This document shows positions 18,481-27,993 of a DNA stretch of 64,000 bases, one piece after another (positions within the stretch are counted from its first letter, which is position 1; every line of letters begins with the position of its first letter). This DNA comes from Paenibacillus sabuli (GTDB taxonomy: Bacteria > Bacillota > Bacilli > Paenibacillales > Paenibacillaceae). Made by a program: the position numbers and the translations under genes. The stretch lies in NCBI RefSeq assembly GCF_014705605.1, contig NZ_JACXIZ010000020.1:121097-185096 (forward strand). The letters are read 5' to 3'. The notes below the pieces were generated by a model. It was not told the origin of the DNA. It saw only the letters and a program-made list of their open reading frames with translations, and searched no databases.

Positions 18481-18963
18481 TCAGCTGGGGGTATACTTGT
18501 TGAAAAATGCGGTAAAATCGTCTTCCGAGTATCCCGATGCGGTCGAGCTGACGCCGCCGACCATGCGGTCGACCTCTTGTCCATTTTCGAAATAGGCGAG
18601 CGTCGGCGTGTATTCAATGCCGTACTTGTCGAAGTAGCTGGTGAATTCGCGGAGGTTGAACTGCTCCACCTCGACGCCCAGGGTATCGGCGAGCGGCATC
18701 AATACCGGGGTGGTCGCCTTGCAGTGCGGACAGTCCGACGCGAAGAAGTAGACGAACATGCTCTCGCCGTCCGCGACCTGTTGATCCAGCTCGTCCGGCA
18801 GAATGATGTTCTGATAATTCGGATCGTCCAGAATATCCCGCGTCGCCGGATTCAGTTCCGAGACCGGCTTGTCGTATAGCTCGTTCACATTGGAACGATT
18901 GAGAAAAAAGATCGCTCCGAATAAAATCACGATAACGCCCAAAAAGATGCCCATTTTTTTCAT
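18481..18963 (-). CDS. Membrane-anchored thioredoxin-like protein
   Basis: 160 residues with an N-terminal uncleaved signal/anchor (MGIFLGVIVILFGAIFFL). An extracytoplasmic thioredoxin domain follows with the active site C-P-H-C near residue 78 and the cis-proline loop YTPTL. The CPHC dipeptide is DsbA-like and more oxidising than CGPC, so thiol oxidation or bacteriocin-immunity-type roles are possible. It is divergent from rsmF across a 133-base A/T-rich gap that should hold both promoters. Confidence 0.85.
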   Translation of the reverse strand: MKKMGIFLGVIVILFGAIFFLNRSNVNELYDKPVSELNPATRDILDDPNYQNIILPDELDQQVADGESMFVYFFASDCPHCKATTPVLMPLADTLGVEVEQFNLREFTSYFDKYGIEYTPTLAYFENGQEVDRMVGGVSSTASGYSEDDFTAFFNKYTPS

Positions 18964-19096
18964 TGCGGTCGTCTACCCCCATTGGTTATGATGGTACGAG
19001 TAACTTACTTTTAGTAATTATACAACAAACTCGCTTGTTTGGAACCACCAGTTTTGGACGTTCCATGACATTTGCGCTACAGGAGGACGAGAGAAG

Positions 19097-20674
19097 GTGA
19101 CAATCAGGCTGCCCGAGGCATACGTGGATCGCATGCGGCGGCTGCTCGGCCAGGAATGCGACGCCTTGCTGGACGCAATGCAAGCGCCGCGCTGGTATGG
19201 GCTGCGGGTGAATGCGCTGAAGACAACGCCGGAGCAATATGCCGAGCTGGCGCGCGAAGAATGGTCCCTGGAGCCGATCCCATGGGCAGAGGGCGGCTAT
19301 TATTATGCGGCCGATGAAAGACCCGCAAAGCATCCGCATTATTATACCGGTCTCTTCTATATCCAAGAGCCGAGCGCGATGGCGCCCGGCGAGCTGCTCG
19401 ATGTCGAGCCGGGGCAGCGCGTGCTGGATCTGTGCGCCGCTCCGGGCGGCAAGTCGACCCAGCTGGCCGCGAAGCTGCGGGGCGAGGGCGTGCTCGTCGT
19501 CAATGACAATGCGCGCGAGCGCACCAAGGCGCTGCGCAAAAATATCGAAAGAGCCGGCGTGCGCAATGCCATCGTGCTGAATGAGGAGCCGGCCGCGCTG
19601 GCGCCGGTATTTGCGGACTATTTCGATCGCATCCTCGTCGATGCGCCATGCTCGGGAGAGGGCATGTTCCGCAAGGACGAGGCGGCAGCGTCGCAGTGGG
19701 AAAAGCACAGTGTCATACGGTGTGCCGGGCTGCAGCGGACGATCCTGCGCGACGCCGCTGCGATGCTGGCCCCCGGCGGCCGGCTCGTCTACTCGACCTG
19801 CACCTTCGCGCCGGAGGAGAATGAAGCGCAGATCGCGGCCTTGCTTGCGGAGCGGCCCGATCTGTCAATCCTGCCGATTCCGCTGGCGCACGGCTGGCGG
19901 GCGGGCCGTCCGGATTGGGCGAGCATGGCGCGGGCGGCTGCGGGCGGCGAGGCTGTGGATGCAGAGCTGCCGCGGGCTGAGCAGGCGACGGCCGGTACGG
20001 CGCGCTTGTGGCCGCATCGCGTGCGCGGCGAGGGCCATTATGTCGCCGTGCTGGTGCGCGCTGCCGATGCGTCGGGGCTGACGCTCCATACGGAACCATC
20101 CAGCCGCACGGATGCGCCCGACCCAGCTATCCGTGCGGCTGTAGCGCCGCGAGAAGAGCGTCGCGCGGACCGCGCCAGGTCTCGTCGCGGAGACGGCAAG
20201 GCGCGCGGCGCAGCAGAGGCCGATCCGATCGCTTCCTGGCAGACCTTCGCGCGGCAAGCGCTGCGCGGCGCAGAGCACTGGCCGGGCAGACTGATCAGTC
20301 AGCACGGCCACGTGTACTTGCAGCCTGCCGGCGTGCCTTCGCTGGATGGCTTGCGCGTCGTGCGTCCGGGATGGTACCTGGGCGAGGCGGGCGCTCGACG
20401 ATTCGACCCGTCGCAGCCACTGGCGATGGGTCTGCGGCGAGAGGACGCGAGAGCGGTACTGAAGCTGCAGGCGGACGAGGAGGCGACCGCACGGTATCTG
20501 AGAGGCGAGACGCTATGGCTCGGGCCGGAGCGCCTTGCCCTGGATCGAGATGGCGGGGACGGGCGCGCGCAGCGCCAAGTGCTCGTGTGCATTGACGGCT
20601 TCCCGGCGGGCTGGGGCAAATGGACGGACGGCATGCTCAAAAACGGCCTGGCGTCCGGATGGAGGTGGAGCTGA
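19097..20674 (+). CDS. rsmF: RsmF/RsmB-family rRNA m5C methyltransferase
   Basis: 525 residues. The SAM-binding motif is VLDLCAAPGGKSTQLA (about 111-126). The two catalytic cysteines of m5C enzymes lie in DAPCSGEGMF (about 187) and STCTF (about 234). The C-terminal half has the RsmF extension and a PUA-like end (VCIDGFPAGWGKW). About 45 residues before that (320-370) form an Arg/Ala-rich low-complexity insert. It probably methylates a cytosine in 16S rRNA. The GTG start at 19097 has GAGAAGG upstream. The stop overlaps the ATG of the pseudouridine synthase by one base, so the two rRNA modifiers are translationally coupled. Confidence 0.9.
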   Translation: MTIRLPEAYVDRMRRLLGQECDALLDAMQAPRWYGLRVNALKTTPEQYAELAREEWSLEPIPWAEGGYYYAADERPAKHPHYYTGLFYIQEPSAMAPGELLDVEPGQRVLDLCAAPGGKSTQLAAKLRGEGVLVVNDNARERTKALRKNIERAGVRNAIVLNEEPAALAPVFADYFDRILVDAPCSGEGMFRKDEAAASQWEKHSVIRCAGLQRTILRDAAAMLAPGGRLVYSTCTFAPEENEAQIAALLAERPDLSILPIPLAHGWRAGRPDWASMARAAAGGEAVDAELPRAEQATAGTARLWPHRVRGEGHYVAVLVRAADASGLTLHTEPSSRTDAPDPAIRAAVAPREERRADRARSRRGDGKARGAAEADPIASWQTFARQALRGAEHWPGRLISQHGHVYLQPAGVPSLDGLRVVRPGWYLGEAGARRFDPSQPLAMGLRREDARAVLKLQADEEATARYLRGETLWLGPERLALDRDGGDGRAQRQVLVCIDGFPAGWGKWTDGMLKNGLASGWRWS

Positions 20675-21453
20675 TGGACAACGCGAAGCGGATGCGTCTG
20701 GACAAGCTGCTGGCGAATATGGGCTGCGGCACGCGCAGCGAGGTGAAAAAAGCGATCAAAGAAGGCAGGGTGGAGATCGACGGGGAGACCGTACGCGATG
20801 CGGGACGTCTGCTGTACCCGGACCGGGACGAAGTACGGCTCGACGGGGAGACCGTGACGTACCAGGAGACGATCTATCTGCTGATGAACAAGCCGCCGGG
20901 CGTCGTCTCTGCGACCGAGGACAAGCGCGACCGGACGGTCATTGATCTGCTCGCTCCGCCGGACCGGCTGCTCCGTCCGTTCCCGGTCGGACGTCTGGAT
21001 AAAGACACCGAAGGGCTGCTGCTGCTGACCAACGACGGCAAGCTCGCGCATGAGCTGCTCTCGCCGCGCAAGCATGTCGACAAGACCTACGAGGCGCTCG
21101 TGCTGGGCGAGGTGACCGAAGAGGACGTGCGCAGCTTTGCGGCGGGCGTGGAGCTCGACGACGGTTATGTAACGCTGCCCGCAGAGCTGCGCATCGGCGA
21201 AGTCGGGGAATTGGCGCCTGCATGGGCGGGTCGAACCTGCAGCCGCATCACGCTCACGATTCGCGAAGGCAAGTTCCACCAGGTCAAGCGCATGTTCGAA
21301 GCGGTCGGGGGGCGCGTGTTGCATCTGCGGCGCGTCGCGATGGGACCGCTCGTGCTCGACCGGACAATGGCGCCCGGAACATATCGGCAGCTGCGAACGA
21401 AAGAGCTGGAGCGGCTGCTCGCCCATCGCGGCGCGGCGATGGGCGAGAAATAA
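20674..21453 (+). CDS. rsuA: RsuA-family rRNA pseudouridine synthase
   Basis: 259 residues: an N-terminal S4 RNA-binding domain (RLDKLLANMGCGTRSEVKKAI), then the RsuA/RluB catalytic domain with the nucleophilic aspartate in GRLDKDTEGLLLLTNDG. RsuA isomerises U516 of 16S rRNA. RluB-type 23S activity cannot be excluded by eye. The single S4 domain and size fit RsuA. The start is placed at 20674 because GGAGGTGGAG precedes it and it forms a TGATG overlap with rsmF. The frame itself is open from 20620. Confidence 0.9.
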   Translation: MDNAKRMRLDKLLANMGCGTRSEVKKAIKEGRVEIDGETVRDAGRLLYPDRDEVRLDGETVTYQETIYLLMNKPPGVVSATEDKRDRTVIDLLAPPDRLLRPFPVGRLDKDTEGLLLLTNDGKLAHELLSPRKHVDKTYEALVLGEVTEEDVRSFAAGVELDDGYVTLPAELRIGEVGELAPAWAGRTCSRITLTIREGKFHQVKRMFEAVGGRVLHLRRVAMGPLVLDRTMAPGTYRQLRTKELERLLAHRGAAMGEK

Positions 21454-21455
21454 CG

Positions 21456-21486
21456 AAGGCCGGACCAGTGATGGTCCGGCCTTTGC
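21456..21486 (+). terminator. Rho-independent terminator after rsuA
   Basis: AAGGCCGGACCA pairs with TGGTCCGGCCTT around a GTGA tetraloop, a 12-base-pair perfect stem. The 3' T-run is short (TT then GCTGC), so efficiency may be moderate. Confidence 0.75.
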
Positions 21487-21643
21487 TGCTTCAATGCGAA
21501 GCCGGCCGCCTCCGGGACGGCGCGGCCGAATGGTCGAAAGAGCGTCCAGTAGCGCGATGTGTAATGGAGCTGAAGCGCGAGCGTATGGGGAGCGGGTACG
21601 GCAAGCGGATCGCATCACCCGCCGCCGAACCGCCGCGGTTCGA

Positions 21644-21745
21644 CTAGTACAGGAAACCGCGGGAAATGATGACGAGCAGGATGAACAGAACCAGGATCGC
21701 ACCAGTCGACGTGAAGCCGCCGAATCCGCCAGCTACTCCAGACAT
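21644..21745 (-). CDS. yjcZ: YjcZ-family sporulation micro-protein
   Basis: 33 residues: MSGVAGGFGGFTSTGAILVL then FILLVIISRGFLY. The Gly/Ala-rich head and single hydrophobic helix ending in a short basic tail are diagnostic for the YjcZ/YrrI family of tiny membrane proteins made during sporulation in Bacillales. It has an excellent ribosome-binding site (CAGGGAGGA) eight bases before ATG 21745. It is too short for standard cut-offs. The gap from 21487 to 22011 holds only this gene and its promoter region, plus the leader of the ABC operon. It supports a spore-forming host. Confidence 0.85.
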   Translation of the reverse strand: MSGVAGGFGGFTSTGAILVLFILLVIISRGFLY

Positions 21746-22011
21746 GTGTATTCCTCCCTGAAAGATAATTCCGACTGCGGGTACGTCCCGTCAATCGGTA
21801 TACAGTATAGTATGATGCCGCGGGCGCTTGGATTGGACCGGCGCCCGGGTCGCGCAAGAATGGGCTCCGGCAAAAAAAGCGAAACGTTCAAAAAAGGAGA
21901 AATAGGCGAAAATCCCGCTTCCCGTGCGGCTTTGCGGCGTCAAAAATGTCCGATTGTGCGGAAATTGCGCGTTCGCTAAGCTGGGAGTGCAAGGAAAGGG
22001 GGGAAGCGGAC

Positions 22012-22905
22012 ATGCGTGCGATCAAAAAAAACCGGTATTTGTATTTGCTTGCGTTGCCGGGCATTCTTTATTTTGTCATCTTCAAGTATTTCCCGATGTG
22101 GGGCATCGTGCTCTCCTTCCAGAACTACTCGCCGTACACGGGGCTGTGGGGGAGCGAGTGGGTCGGGCTCGATCATTTCCGGCGCTTCTTTTCGAATCCG
22201 GATTTCTGGCTGTTGTTTCGCAACACGATGGCGATTAATTTGTTGAATCTGACGTTCTTTTTCCCGTTGCCGATCGTGCTGTCGCTCATGCTCAACGAGC
22301 TGCGCAGCGAAATGTACAAGCGCGTGCTGCAGTCGATCCTGTATTTGCCGCATTTCTTGTCATGGGTCATCATCTTCAGCCTGACCTTCCTGATGTTCTC
22401 GCAATCCGAGGGCATCGTCAACAAGCTGCTGATCGCATGGGGGATGGAACCTTATCCCTTCCTGACCGATGCCGGCATTTTCTGGGGCATGCTGACGGGT
22501 CAGTCGATCTGGAAGGAGGCCGGCTGGGGCACGATCCTGTTCCTTGCCGCGATTGCCGGGGTCGACCTGCAGCAATATGAGGCCGCCAAAATCGACGGCG
22601 CGGGCCGATTCCAGCAGATGTGGCATATTACGCTTCCCGCCATACGCTCGGTCATCGTGATCCTGTTCATTCTGCGGCTCGGCGACATCATGGAGGTCGG
22701 CTTCGAGCAGGTGTTCCTGATGTACAACGGCGCCGTCTCCAACGTGGCGGAGGTGTTCGACACGTACGTGTATCGGGTCGGCATCCAGCAGGGGCAGTTC
22801 AGCTACAGCACCGCAGCCGGCTTGTTCAAGTCGCTCGTCGGTCTTGTGATGGTCGTCGCGGCCAATCGGCTGGCCAAACGCTTCGGCGAGGAAGGCATCT
22901 ATTGA
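22012..22905 (+). CDS. Carbohydrate ABC transporter permease, LplB type
   Basis: 297 residues, six transmembrane helices. The cytosolic EAA loop that docks the ATPase reads YEAAKIDGAGRFQQMWHITLP. It resembles LplB/YteP permeases, which import oligosaccharides. The start at 22012 has AAGGAAAGGGGGG upstream; the open frame begins at 21946. It is the first gene of the 22,012-31,441 operon. No ATP-binding subunit is encoded in the cluster, as is usual for this family, which borrows a shared MsmX-type ATPase. Confidence 0.93.
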   Translation: MRAIKKNRYLYLLALPGILYFVIFKYFPMWGIVLSFQNYSPYTGLWGSEWVGLDHFRRFFSNPDFWLLFRNTMAINLLNLTFFFPLPIVLSLMLNELRSEMYKRVLQSILYLPHFLSWVIIFSLTFLMFSQSEGIVNKLLIAWGMEPYPFLTDAGIFWGMLTGQSIWKEAGWGTILFLAAIAGVDLQQYEAAKIDGAGRFQQMWHITLPAIRSVIVILFILRLGDIMEVGFEQVFLMYNGAVSNVAEVFDTYVYRVGIQQGQFSYSTAAGLFKSLVGLVMVVAANRLAKRFGEEGIY

Positions 22906-22942
22906 TGGGCGCGCGGCAGCTTGACAGAAGGAGGGATTCGCG

Positions 22943-23809
22943 ATGAAAGGAAGTGTTGGAGACCGCACCTTTCAGGCCGTTAACGGGCTGCTTCTGGCTC
23001 TGATCGCCCTGGTCACCATTTTCCCCATTTATTATGTCGTCGTCGTTTCGTTTACCGCGCCGAGCGAATACTTGCGTAAGGACCTTGTGCTATTTCCGGA
23101 GCAGTGGTCGCTGGAGTCGTACCGGTATCTGCTGTCCTCGGCGGCATTTCCGAGAGCGCTCGGCGTCAGTGCATTTCTGGCGGTCGTCGGCACGGCCTGC
23201 TCGCTCGTCATTACCTCATCGCTGGCCTATGCGCTGTCGCGCAAGCGGATGGAAGGGCGACGGTTCATTTTGCTGATGATTTTATTCACGATTCTGTTCA
23301 GTCCCGGCATCATTCCGAATTATATTCTGATCCGGGAGCTGCATCTGCTGAACAGCCTGTGGGCCGTCATCCTCGTTTCGCTGACGACCGGTTGGTTCGT
23401 GATTCTGATGAAGGGCTTTTTCGACAGCATTCCCGAGAGCCTGGACGAGGCGGCCGCAATTGACGGCTGCAACGACATCTCTACCTTTTTTCGGATCGTG
23501 CTGCCGTTATCGATGCCGGCGATTGCCGCCTTCGGCTTGTTCTTCGCCGTCTCGTACTGGAATCAATATTTCAATGCCATGCTCTATCTGAACGCGCCGG
23601 ACAAATGGCCAATTCAGGTGCTGCTGCAAAACATGCTGGTCGACGCGTCCGGGAGTGCGCTTGCCTCCGAGACGATGCGTCAGCCGCCGCCGTCGGAAAC
23701 GCTCAAAATGGCTGCTGTCGTCATTGCCATTGTGCCGATTATGCTGGTCTATCCGTTTTTGCAAAAGCATTTTGCAAAGGGCGCGATGGTAGGTTCCGTC
23801 AAGGGTTGA
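22943..23809 (+). CDS. Carbohydrate ABC transporter permease, LplC/YtcP type
   Basis: 288 residues, six helices. The EAA loop reads LDEAAAIDGCNDISTFFRIVLP. The C-terminal MVGSVKG is the characteristic end of LplC-like permeases. It pairs with the upstream permease 37 bases away to form the membrane channel for a large sugar, probably a rhamnose-containing oligosaccharide given the downstream hydrolase (inference). Ribosome-binding site GAAGGAGGGATT. Confidence 0.93.
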   Translation: MKGSVGDRTFQAVNGLLLALIALVTIFPIYYVVVVSFTAPSEYLRKDLVLFPEQWSLESYRYLLSSAAFPRALGVSAFLAVVGTACSLVITSSLAYALSRKRMEGRRFILLMILFTILFSPGIIPNYILIRELHLLNSLWAVILVSLTTGWFVILMKGFFDSIPESLDEAAAIDGCNDISTFFRIVLPLSMPAIAAFGLFFAVSYWNQYFNAMLYLNAPDKWPIQVLLQNMLVDASGSALASETMRQPPPSETLKMAAVVIAIVPIMLVYPFLQKHFAKGAMVGSVKG

Positions 23810-23872
23810 TACCGCAACAATGCGCGCTCATCAAACATCATGCGTCTATTCCGTTCAAAGGGGGAAATCGAA

Positions 23873-25420
23873 ATGAAAAAGCAACAACAACGTACAATGT
23901 GGGCCGTCTCCGCCACGCTCGTCGGCACGCTGGTGCTGAGCGCCTGCGGGGGGAACGAGGGCAATGCAGGCTCCAACGGCGAAGCCGGAGCGAATGAGGC
24001 CGATGGACCGACCGCGATTAGCGTCATGTCCCATTTTTTCACGCCGACGCCGCCGGCCAAGGATAATCCGGTCGAGCAGCGAATCGAGGAGCTGACGAAT
24101 AGCGAGCTGGACATTCAGTGGGTGTCGGCCAACAACTATACCGAGAAGCTGAACGTCGCCCTCGCCTCGGGCGAGCTGCCGGATCTGGTGTTCATCAACG
24201 ATCCGTTCACACCGACCTTCCGCACTGCGGTCAGCCAAGGCGCATTCTGGGATCTGAAGCCGTTCATCGACGATTATCCGAATCTGAAGGCGACGCTCAC
24301 CGACACCGCATGGGAGCTGACGACGATGAACGACGGCAACTATGGCATTCCGCGCCCGCGCCCGTCCGAGGCAGACAGCTTCTTCATCGTCCGCCAGGAC
24401 TGGCTGGACCAGCTCGGTCTAGAGCAGCCCAGGACGGCCGACGAACTGTACGAGGTCATGAAAGCGTTCAAGACGCAGGATCCGGACGGCAACGGCAAGG
24501 CCGACACGATCGGGTACGCCGGCTACCTGAATCCGACCGATATGGGCAGCATGGGATTGTTCGAGGCGATCTTCACCGGGGCGACCGGCACGGCCGGCGG
24601 CTCCGTCCTGTGGAAGGACGTCGACGGCGAGCTCGTATTCACAGCGCTGCTGCCCGAGATGCGCGAGGCGCTCGCCTACATGGCGAAGGGCTATCAGGAG
24701 GGCTTGTTCCCGGCCGATCTGGCATCCATGAAGGTCAGTCAGGTCAGGGAGCTGTTCCAAGCCGGAGGAGCCGGTCTGATCGCGGAAAAGTCCGGCGCCT
24801 TCGAGACGTATACGAAGCCGATGCAGGAGCTGTTCCCGGAGCTGGTCATGACCGATCTCGTGCCGCTCGTAGAGGTCAACGGCTACAATCCGAAAGGGGC
24901 CGGCTTCTCGGGCATGAACGCGATCCCCAAGACCGTGTCCGAGGAGAAGGTGCGCGAGATCCTGGACGTGTATGACACCTGGGTCACCGACGAGGTATTC
25001 AAGCTGCATAGCGAAGGCATCGAGGGCGTGCATCACACCGTCGAGAACGGAGAGGTCGTCCTGGACGCGGACAAAATCCAGGCGGACGGCATCTCCAGCT
25101 ACAATCAGATCGTCTACGTCGCCGATCCGTACGATAGCAGCTCCAAGGAATGGTTCCCCGAGGACGCGCAAGCGCTGTATCGCGACATACAGGATCAGAA
25201 GGAAGCGACCAGCGTAGCGGATGTCAGCATCGGACTCTATTCGGAAACGGCGCAGACGTACCAGCCGGAGCTGCTGAAGGAGCTGCAGGATATCAAGACC
25301 AAAATCATTCTCGGCACTGAGCCGATCGACGCGTGGGACGCGTATATCGAAAAGCTGCAAAGCAATGCCAACTTCGTCAAGCTGGCGGAGGAAATGAACG
25401 CGGCGTATCAAGCGCGTTAG
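23873..25420 (+). CDS. Extracellular sugar-binding lipoprotein, LplA type
   Basis: 515 residues starting at ATG 23873 after AAAGGGGGA. The lipoprotein signal peptide has the lipobox L-S-A-C, so the mature protein would be anchored through cysteine 25 or so. A Gly/Asn/Glu linker is followed by a two-lobe type I solute-binding fold of the large (about 500 aa) oligosaccharide class (DLVFINDPFTPTFR, GIPRPRPSEADSFFIVRQDWLD, FSGMNAIPKTVSEEK). It delivers the sugar to the two permeases. Confidence 0.93.
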   Translation: MKKQQQRTMWAVSATLVGTLVLSACGGNEGNAGSNGEAGANEADGPTAISVMSHFFTPTPPAKDNPVEQRIEELTNSELDIQWVSANNYTEKLNVALASGELPDLVFINDPFTPTFRTAVSQGAFWDLKPFIDDYPNLKATLTDTAWELTTMNDGNYGIPRPRPSEADSFFIVRQDWLDQLGLEQPRTADELYEVMKAFKTQDPDGNGKADTIGYAGYLNPTDMGSMGLFEAIFTGATGTAGGSVLWKDVDGELVFTALLPEMREALAYMAKGYQEGLFPADLASMKVSQVRELFQAGGAGLIAEKSGAFETYTKPMQELFPELVMTDLVPLVEVNGYNPKGAGFSGMNAIPKTVSEEKVREILDVYDTWVTDEVFKLHSEGIEGVHHTVENGEVVLDADKIQADGISSYNQIVYVADPYDSSSKEWFPEDAQALYRDIQDQKEATSVADVSIGLYSETAQTYQPELLKELQDIKTKIILGTEPIDAWDAYIEKLQSNANFVKLAEEMNAAYQAR

Positions 25421-25503
25421 TTCCTGCGATGCGTCGAGAGCGTGCCGCCCGGCGCGCCTTCGACTGGCCGTGAAACAGACGGCGTTGCCCGGGAGCGCCG
25501 CTG

Positions 25504-25531
25504 TTGCGCAGCAGGTGAATTGTGATACGAT
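25504..25531 (+). promoter_or_regulatory. Candidate promoter before the AraC-family regulator
   Basis: TTGCGC and TACGAT are separated by 16 bases, with TG immediately upstream of the -10 region (TGTGATACGAT). This sits 42 bases before the regulator's start codon. It would let the regulator and glycosidase be transcribed separately from the transporter genes. Confidence 0.4.
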
Positions 25532-25572
25532 GAAGGCATTCAGGCCAAGGCCGGCAAGGGGGAAGCAATCGC

Positions 25573-27993
25573 ATGCGTGGCAAATGGAAATCGATATGGA
25601 ACGGCATCGGCGCCACGATGCAGAGCCATTACCGCAAGAGCCTGATCACGGTACTGTTGCTGTCGAGTCTTCCCGGCATGGCGATCGGCCTGTTCGTCTA
25701 CTGGGTAATCGAATCGCAAATCGAGCAGGAGCTGCAGCTGATTCATCGCAATCAGCTTGAACAGGCGGCCGAAAACATCGACAATCAATTTTCCAACATC
25801 GAAATGTTTTTGTCCCACTGGGCGTATGACGCCAATTTCAATGAGAGCCTGACGCAGCTCGATCTGGCATATGGCTATGAGCAGGTGCACGAAATCTACC
25901 GCACGCTGCTGTCGATGGAAGGCTCCAACCCGCTCTTCGAGCGGGTGGAGCTATTCGTCAATACGCCGCAGCCGCTCGTGCTGACAGAGAGCGGCTACAA
26001 GCAGCTCGTCTCCGAGCAGGAGATCAATATGTATGAAGGGCTGCTGACCAATTTGCGGCCGCTCCAGTGGTCCGACTCGTTCGCAGGTGTAAGCGGATAC
26101 GGCGCATCGCGGCCGCATACGCTGAGCATCGTGCACAAGCTCTCCGGCACGCGCAATGTCGGGCGCGCGCCCTACGGCGCGCTGATCGTCTATCTGGACC
26201 GGGAGCGGGTGCTCGATCAGGTCAAGACGTTGACGCCGTACAATCAAGGCACGACGTTCCTGTTCGCCGACACCGGCGAATTTTTGCTCACCGCCACCCC
26301 GGACAACCGGCCGTCGGAGCTGGACCGGCTCATTTATGCCGAGATGGCCGAGCACGACGAGCAGGCTTCGACTTTTCTGTACGAGCGCGAAGGGAGCGGC
26401 GCCTCGACGTATTCCGTCACCTACGGCCAGTTCAGGCGGTTGGGCTCGCTCTGGTATTATGTGTCGGCGGCGCCGATCTCCTCGATCACGGCGCCGGTCG
26501 TCTTCGTCTCGCGGCTGATCATCGCCATGAATCTCGGCGTGCTGCTGGTGGCGGGCCTGCTCGCCTGGCTGGCCTCGCGACGGCTCTATTCGCCGATCGC
26601 CCGGCTCGTGCAGCGCGTGCAGCCGCCGCGCCGGGAGAGCGAACGCGCGTCGCGCAACGAATTCGAGCTGATCGAGTCCCGGTGGAACGACCTCTCGCGC
26701 GAGAGCACCATTTTGCAGCGACGGCTCGATCAGCATTTGCCGCAGCTGCGCGAGGGCTTTTTGATGCAGCTGCTGCAGGGATACTTGTATTCCTTCACCG
26801 AGCAGGAGCTGGCCGAGCGAATGGTGCAGTTCGGATGGGAGGTGCAGGGGAGCCGCTATCGCATTATGATGGTGCGTCTGACCGGCTTCCAGCAGCTTGA
26901 GGGCCGCTTCTCCGAAGGCGACGAAGGGCTCGTCTCGTTCGCGGCGGCGAATATTGTGCGGGAGCTGACGGATGAGAGCGAGCTGGAAGCCGATGTCATC
27001 AATTTTCACGATCTGACGTTCGGCGTGCTGCTCGTACTGCCCGGACAGTGGAGTGCGCAGCGGGAGGAAGAGGAGCTCGGCCGGCTCAGCGCGGAGACGA
27101 TGGCCTGCATCGGCAAGCTGCTCCGTCTGCATACGACGATCGCGCTCAGCCGCAGCGGCCAAGCGCTCAAGGCGATCGCGGCGCTCTACGAAGAGACGCG
27201 GCTCGCCCTGGGGCTGCGCGATCTGCAGGAGGAAGGGCAGATCATCGACCTGGCGCGCGGCGCCAGTCCGGCGGACCGGAGCGGCGGCGGGGGGTATCCG
27301 TTCGATCTGGAGAAGGAAATGGTGTATGCGCTGCGGCTCGGCAGCGAGGACGAGGCGGTCCGCTTGATCGACGCCTTCGTGGCGCAGCTGCGCCAGACGG
27401 AATCAAGCGAGGCCGACGTCAAGCAGAGCATGCTGACGCTGCTCGGTGCCATCCTGCACGTCGTGCTCCAGTCGGGGATCCGCGTGCAGCAGCTCTACGA
27501 GGGCGCCAATCTGTACGAGCAGCTCTCCGGACTGAGCGAGCCTGAGCAGATGGCGGAGTGGATGCGGCAGCGCGTCGTGCAGCCCTTCGTGCGGCAGTGG
27601 TCCGCGCAGAAGGATCGGCAGTTGAAGGAGGCGGTCGAGCAAGCGGTCATTGTGCTCGGCGAGCGCTACCAGGAGGATATCTCGCTCGAATATTGCGCTG
27701 ATCGGGTCGGGATGCATCCGTCGGCGTTCAGCAAGGCATTCAAGCGCATGACCGGCTTGAATTTCATCGATTATGTCACGCAGCTGCGTCTGGAGCAGGC
27801 CCGCCTGATGCTGCGCGACACCGACGCCAAGATCAGCGAGGTCGCCGAGGAGGTCGGCTATCAGCACAGCTACTTCAATCGCTTGTTCAAAAAGCACGAG
27901 GGCGTCACCCCGAGCCAGTACCGGCAGCGCAGCCGGGAAGCGCGCGGCGGCGCCGAGCAAGGAGAGGGAGAGGATGACGATGGGAACGCATGA
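25573..27993 (+). CDS. Membrane-anchored AraC-family regulator with extracellular sensor
   Basis: 806 residues. Helix 1 (about 24-46) and helix 2 (about 305-330) flank an extracytoplasmic Cache-like sensor. A cytosolic linker (about 340-680) follows. The C-terminal AraC HTH has two helix-turn-helix units (ISLEYCADRVGMHPSAFSKAFK and SEVAEEVGYQHSYFNRLFKKHEGVTPSQYR). This one-component architecture is common next to Paenibacillus sugar ABC transporters. It probably senses the sugar, or the loaded binding protein, and induces the operon. The start is supported by AAGGGGGA. Its end overlaps the hydrolase start by 20 bases. Confidence 0.9.
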   Translation: MRGKWKSIWNGIGATMQSHYRKSLITVLLLSSLPGMAIGLFVYWVIESQIEQELQLIHRNQLEQAAENIDNQFSNIEMFLSHWAYDANFNESLTQLDLAYGYEQVHEIYRTLLSMEGSNPLFERVELFVNTPQPLVLTESGYKQLVSEQEINMYEGLLTNLRPLQWSDSFAGVSGYGASRPHTLSIVHKLSGTRNVGRAPYGALIVYLDRERVLDQVKTLTPYNQGTTFLFADTGEFLLTATPDNRPSELDRLIYAEMAEHDEQASTFLYEREGSGASTYSVTYGQFRRLGSLWYYVSAAPISSITAPVVFVSRLIIAMNLGVLLVAGLLAWLASRRLYSPIARLVQRVQPPRRESERASRNEFELIESRWNDLSRESTILQRRLDQHLPQLREGFLMQLLQGYLYSFTEQELAERMVQFGWEVQGSRYRIMMVRLTGFQQLEGRFSEGDEGLVSFAAANIVRELTDESELEADVINFHDLTFGVLLVLPGQWSAQREEEELGRLSAETMACIGKLLRLHTTIALSRSGQALKAIAALYEETRLALGLRDLQEEGQIIDLARGASPADRSGGGGYPFDLEKEMVYALRLGSEDEAVRLIDAFVAQLRQTESSEADVKQSMLTLLGAILHVVLQSGIRVQQLYEGANLYEQLSGLSEPEQMAEWMRQRVVQPFVRQWSAQKDRQLKEAVEQAVIVLGERYQEDISLEYCADRVGMHPSAFSKAFKRMTGLNFIDYVTQLRLEQARLMLRDTDAKISEVAEEVGYQHSYFNRLFKKHEGVTPSQYRQRSREARGGAEQGEGEDDDGNA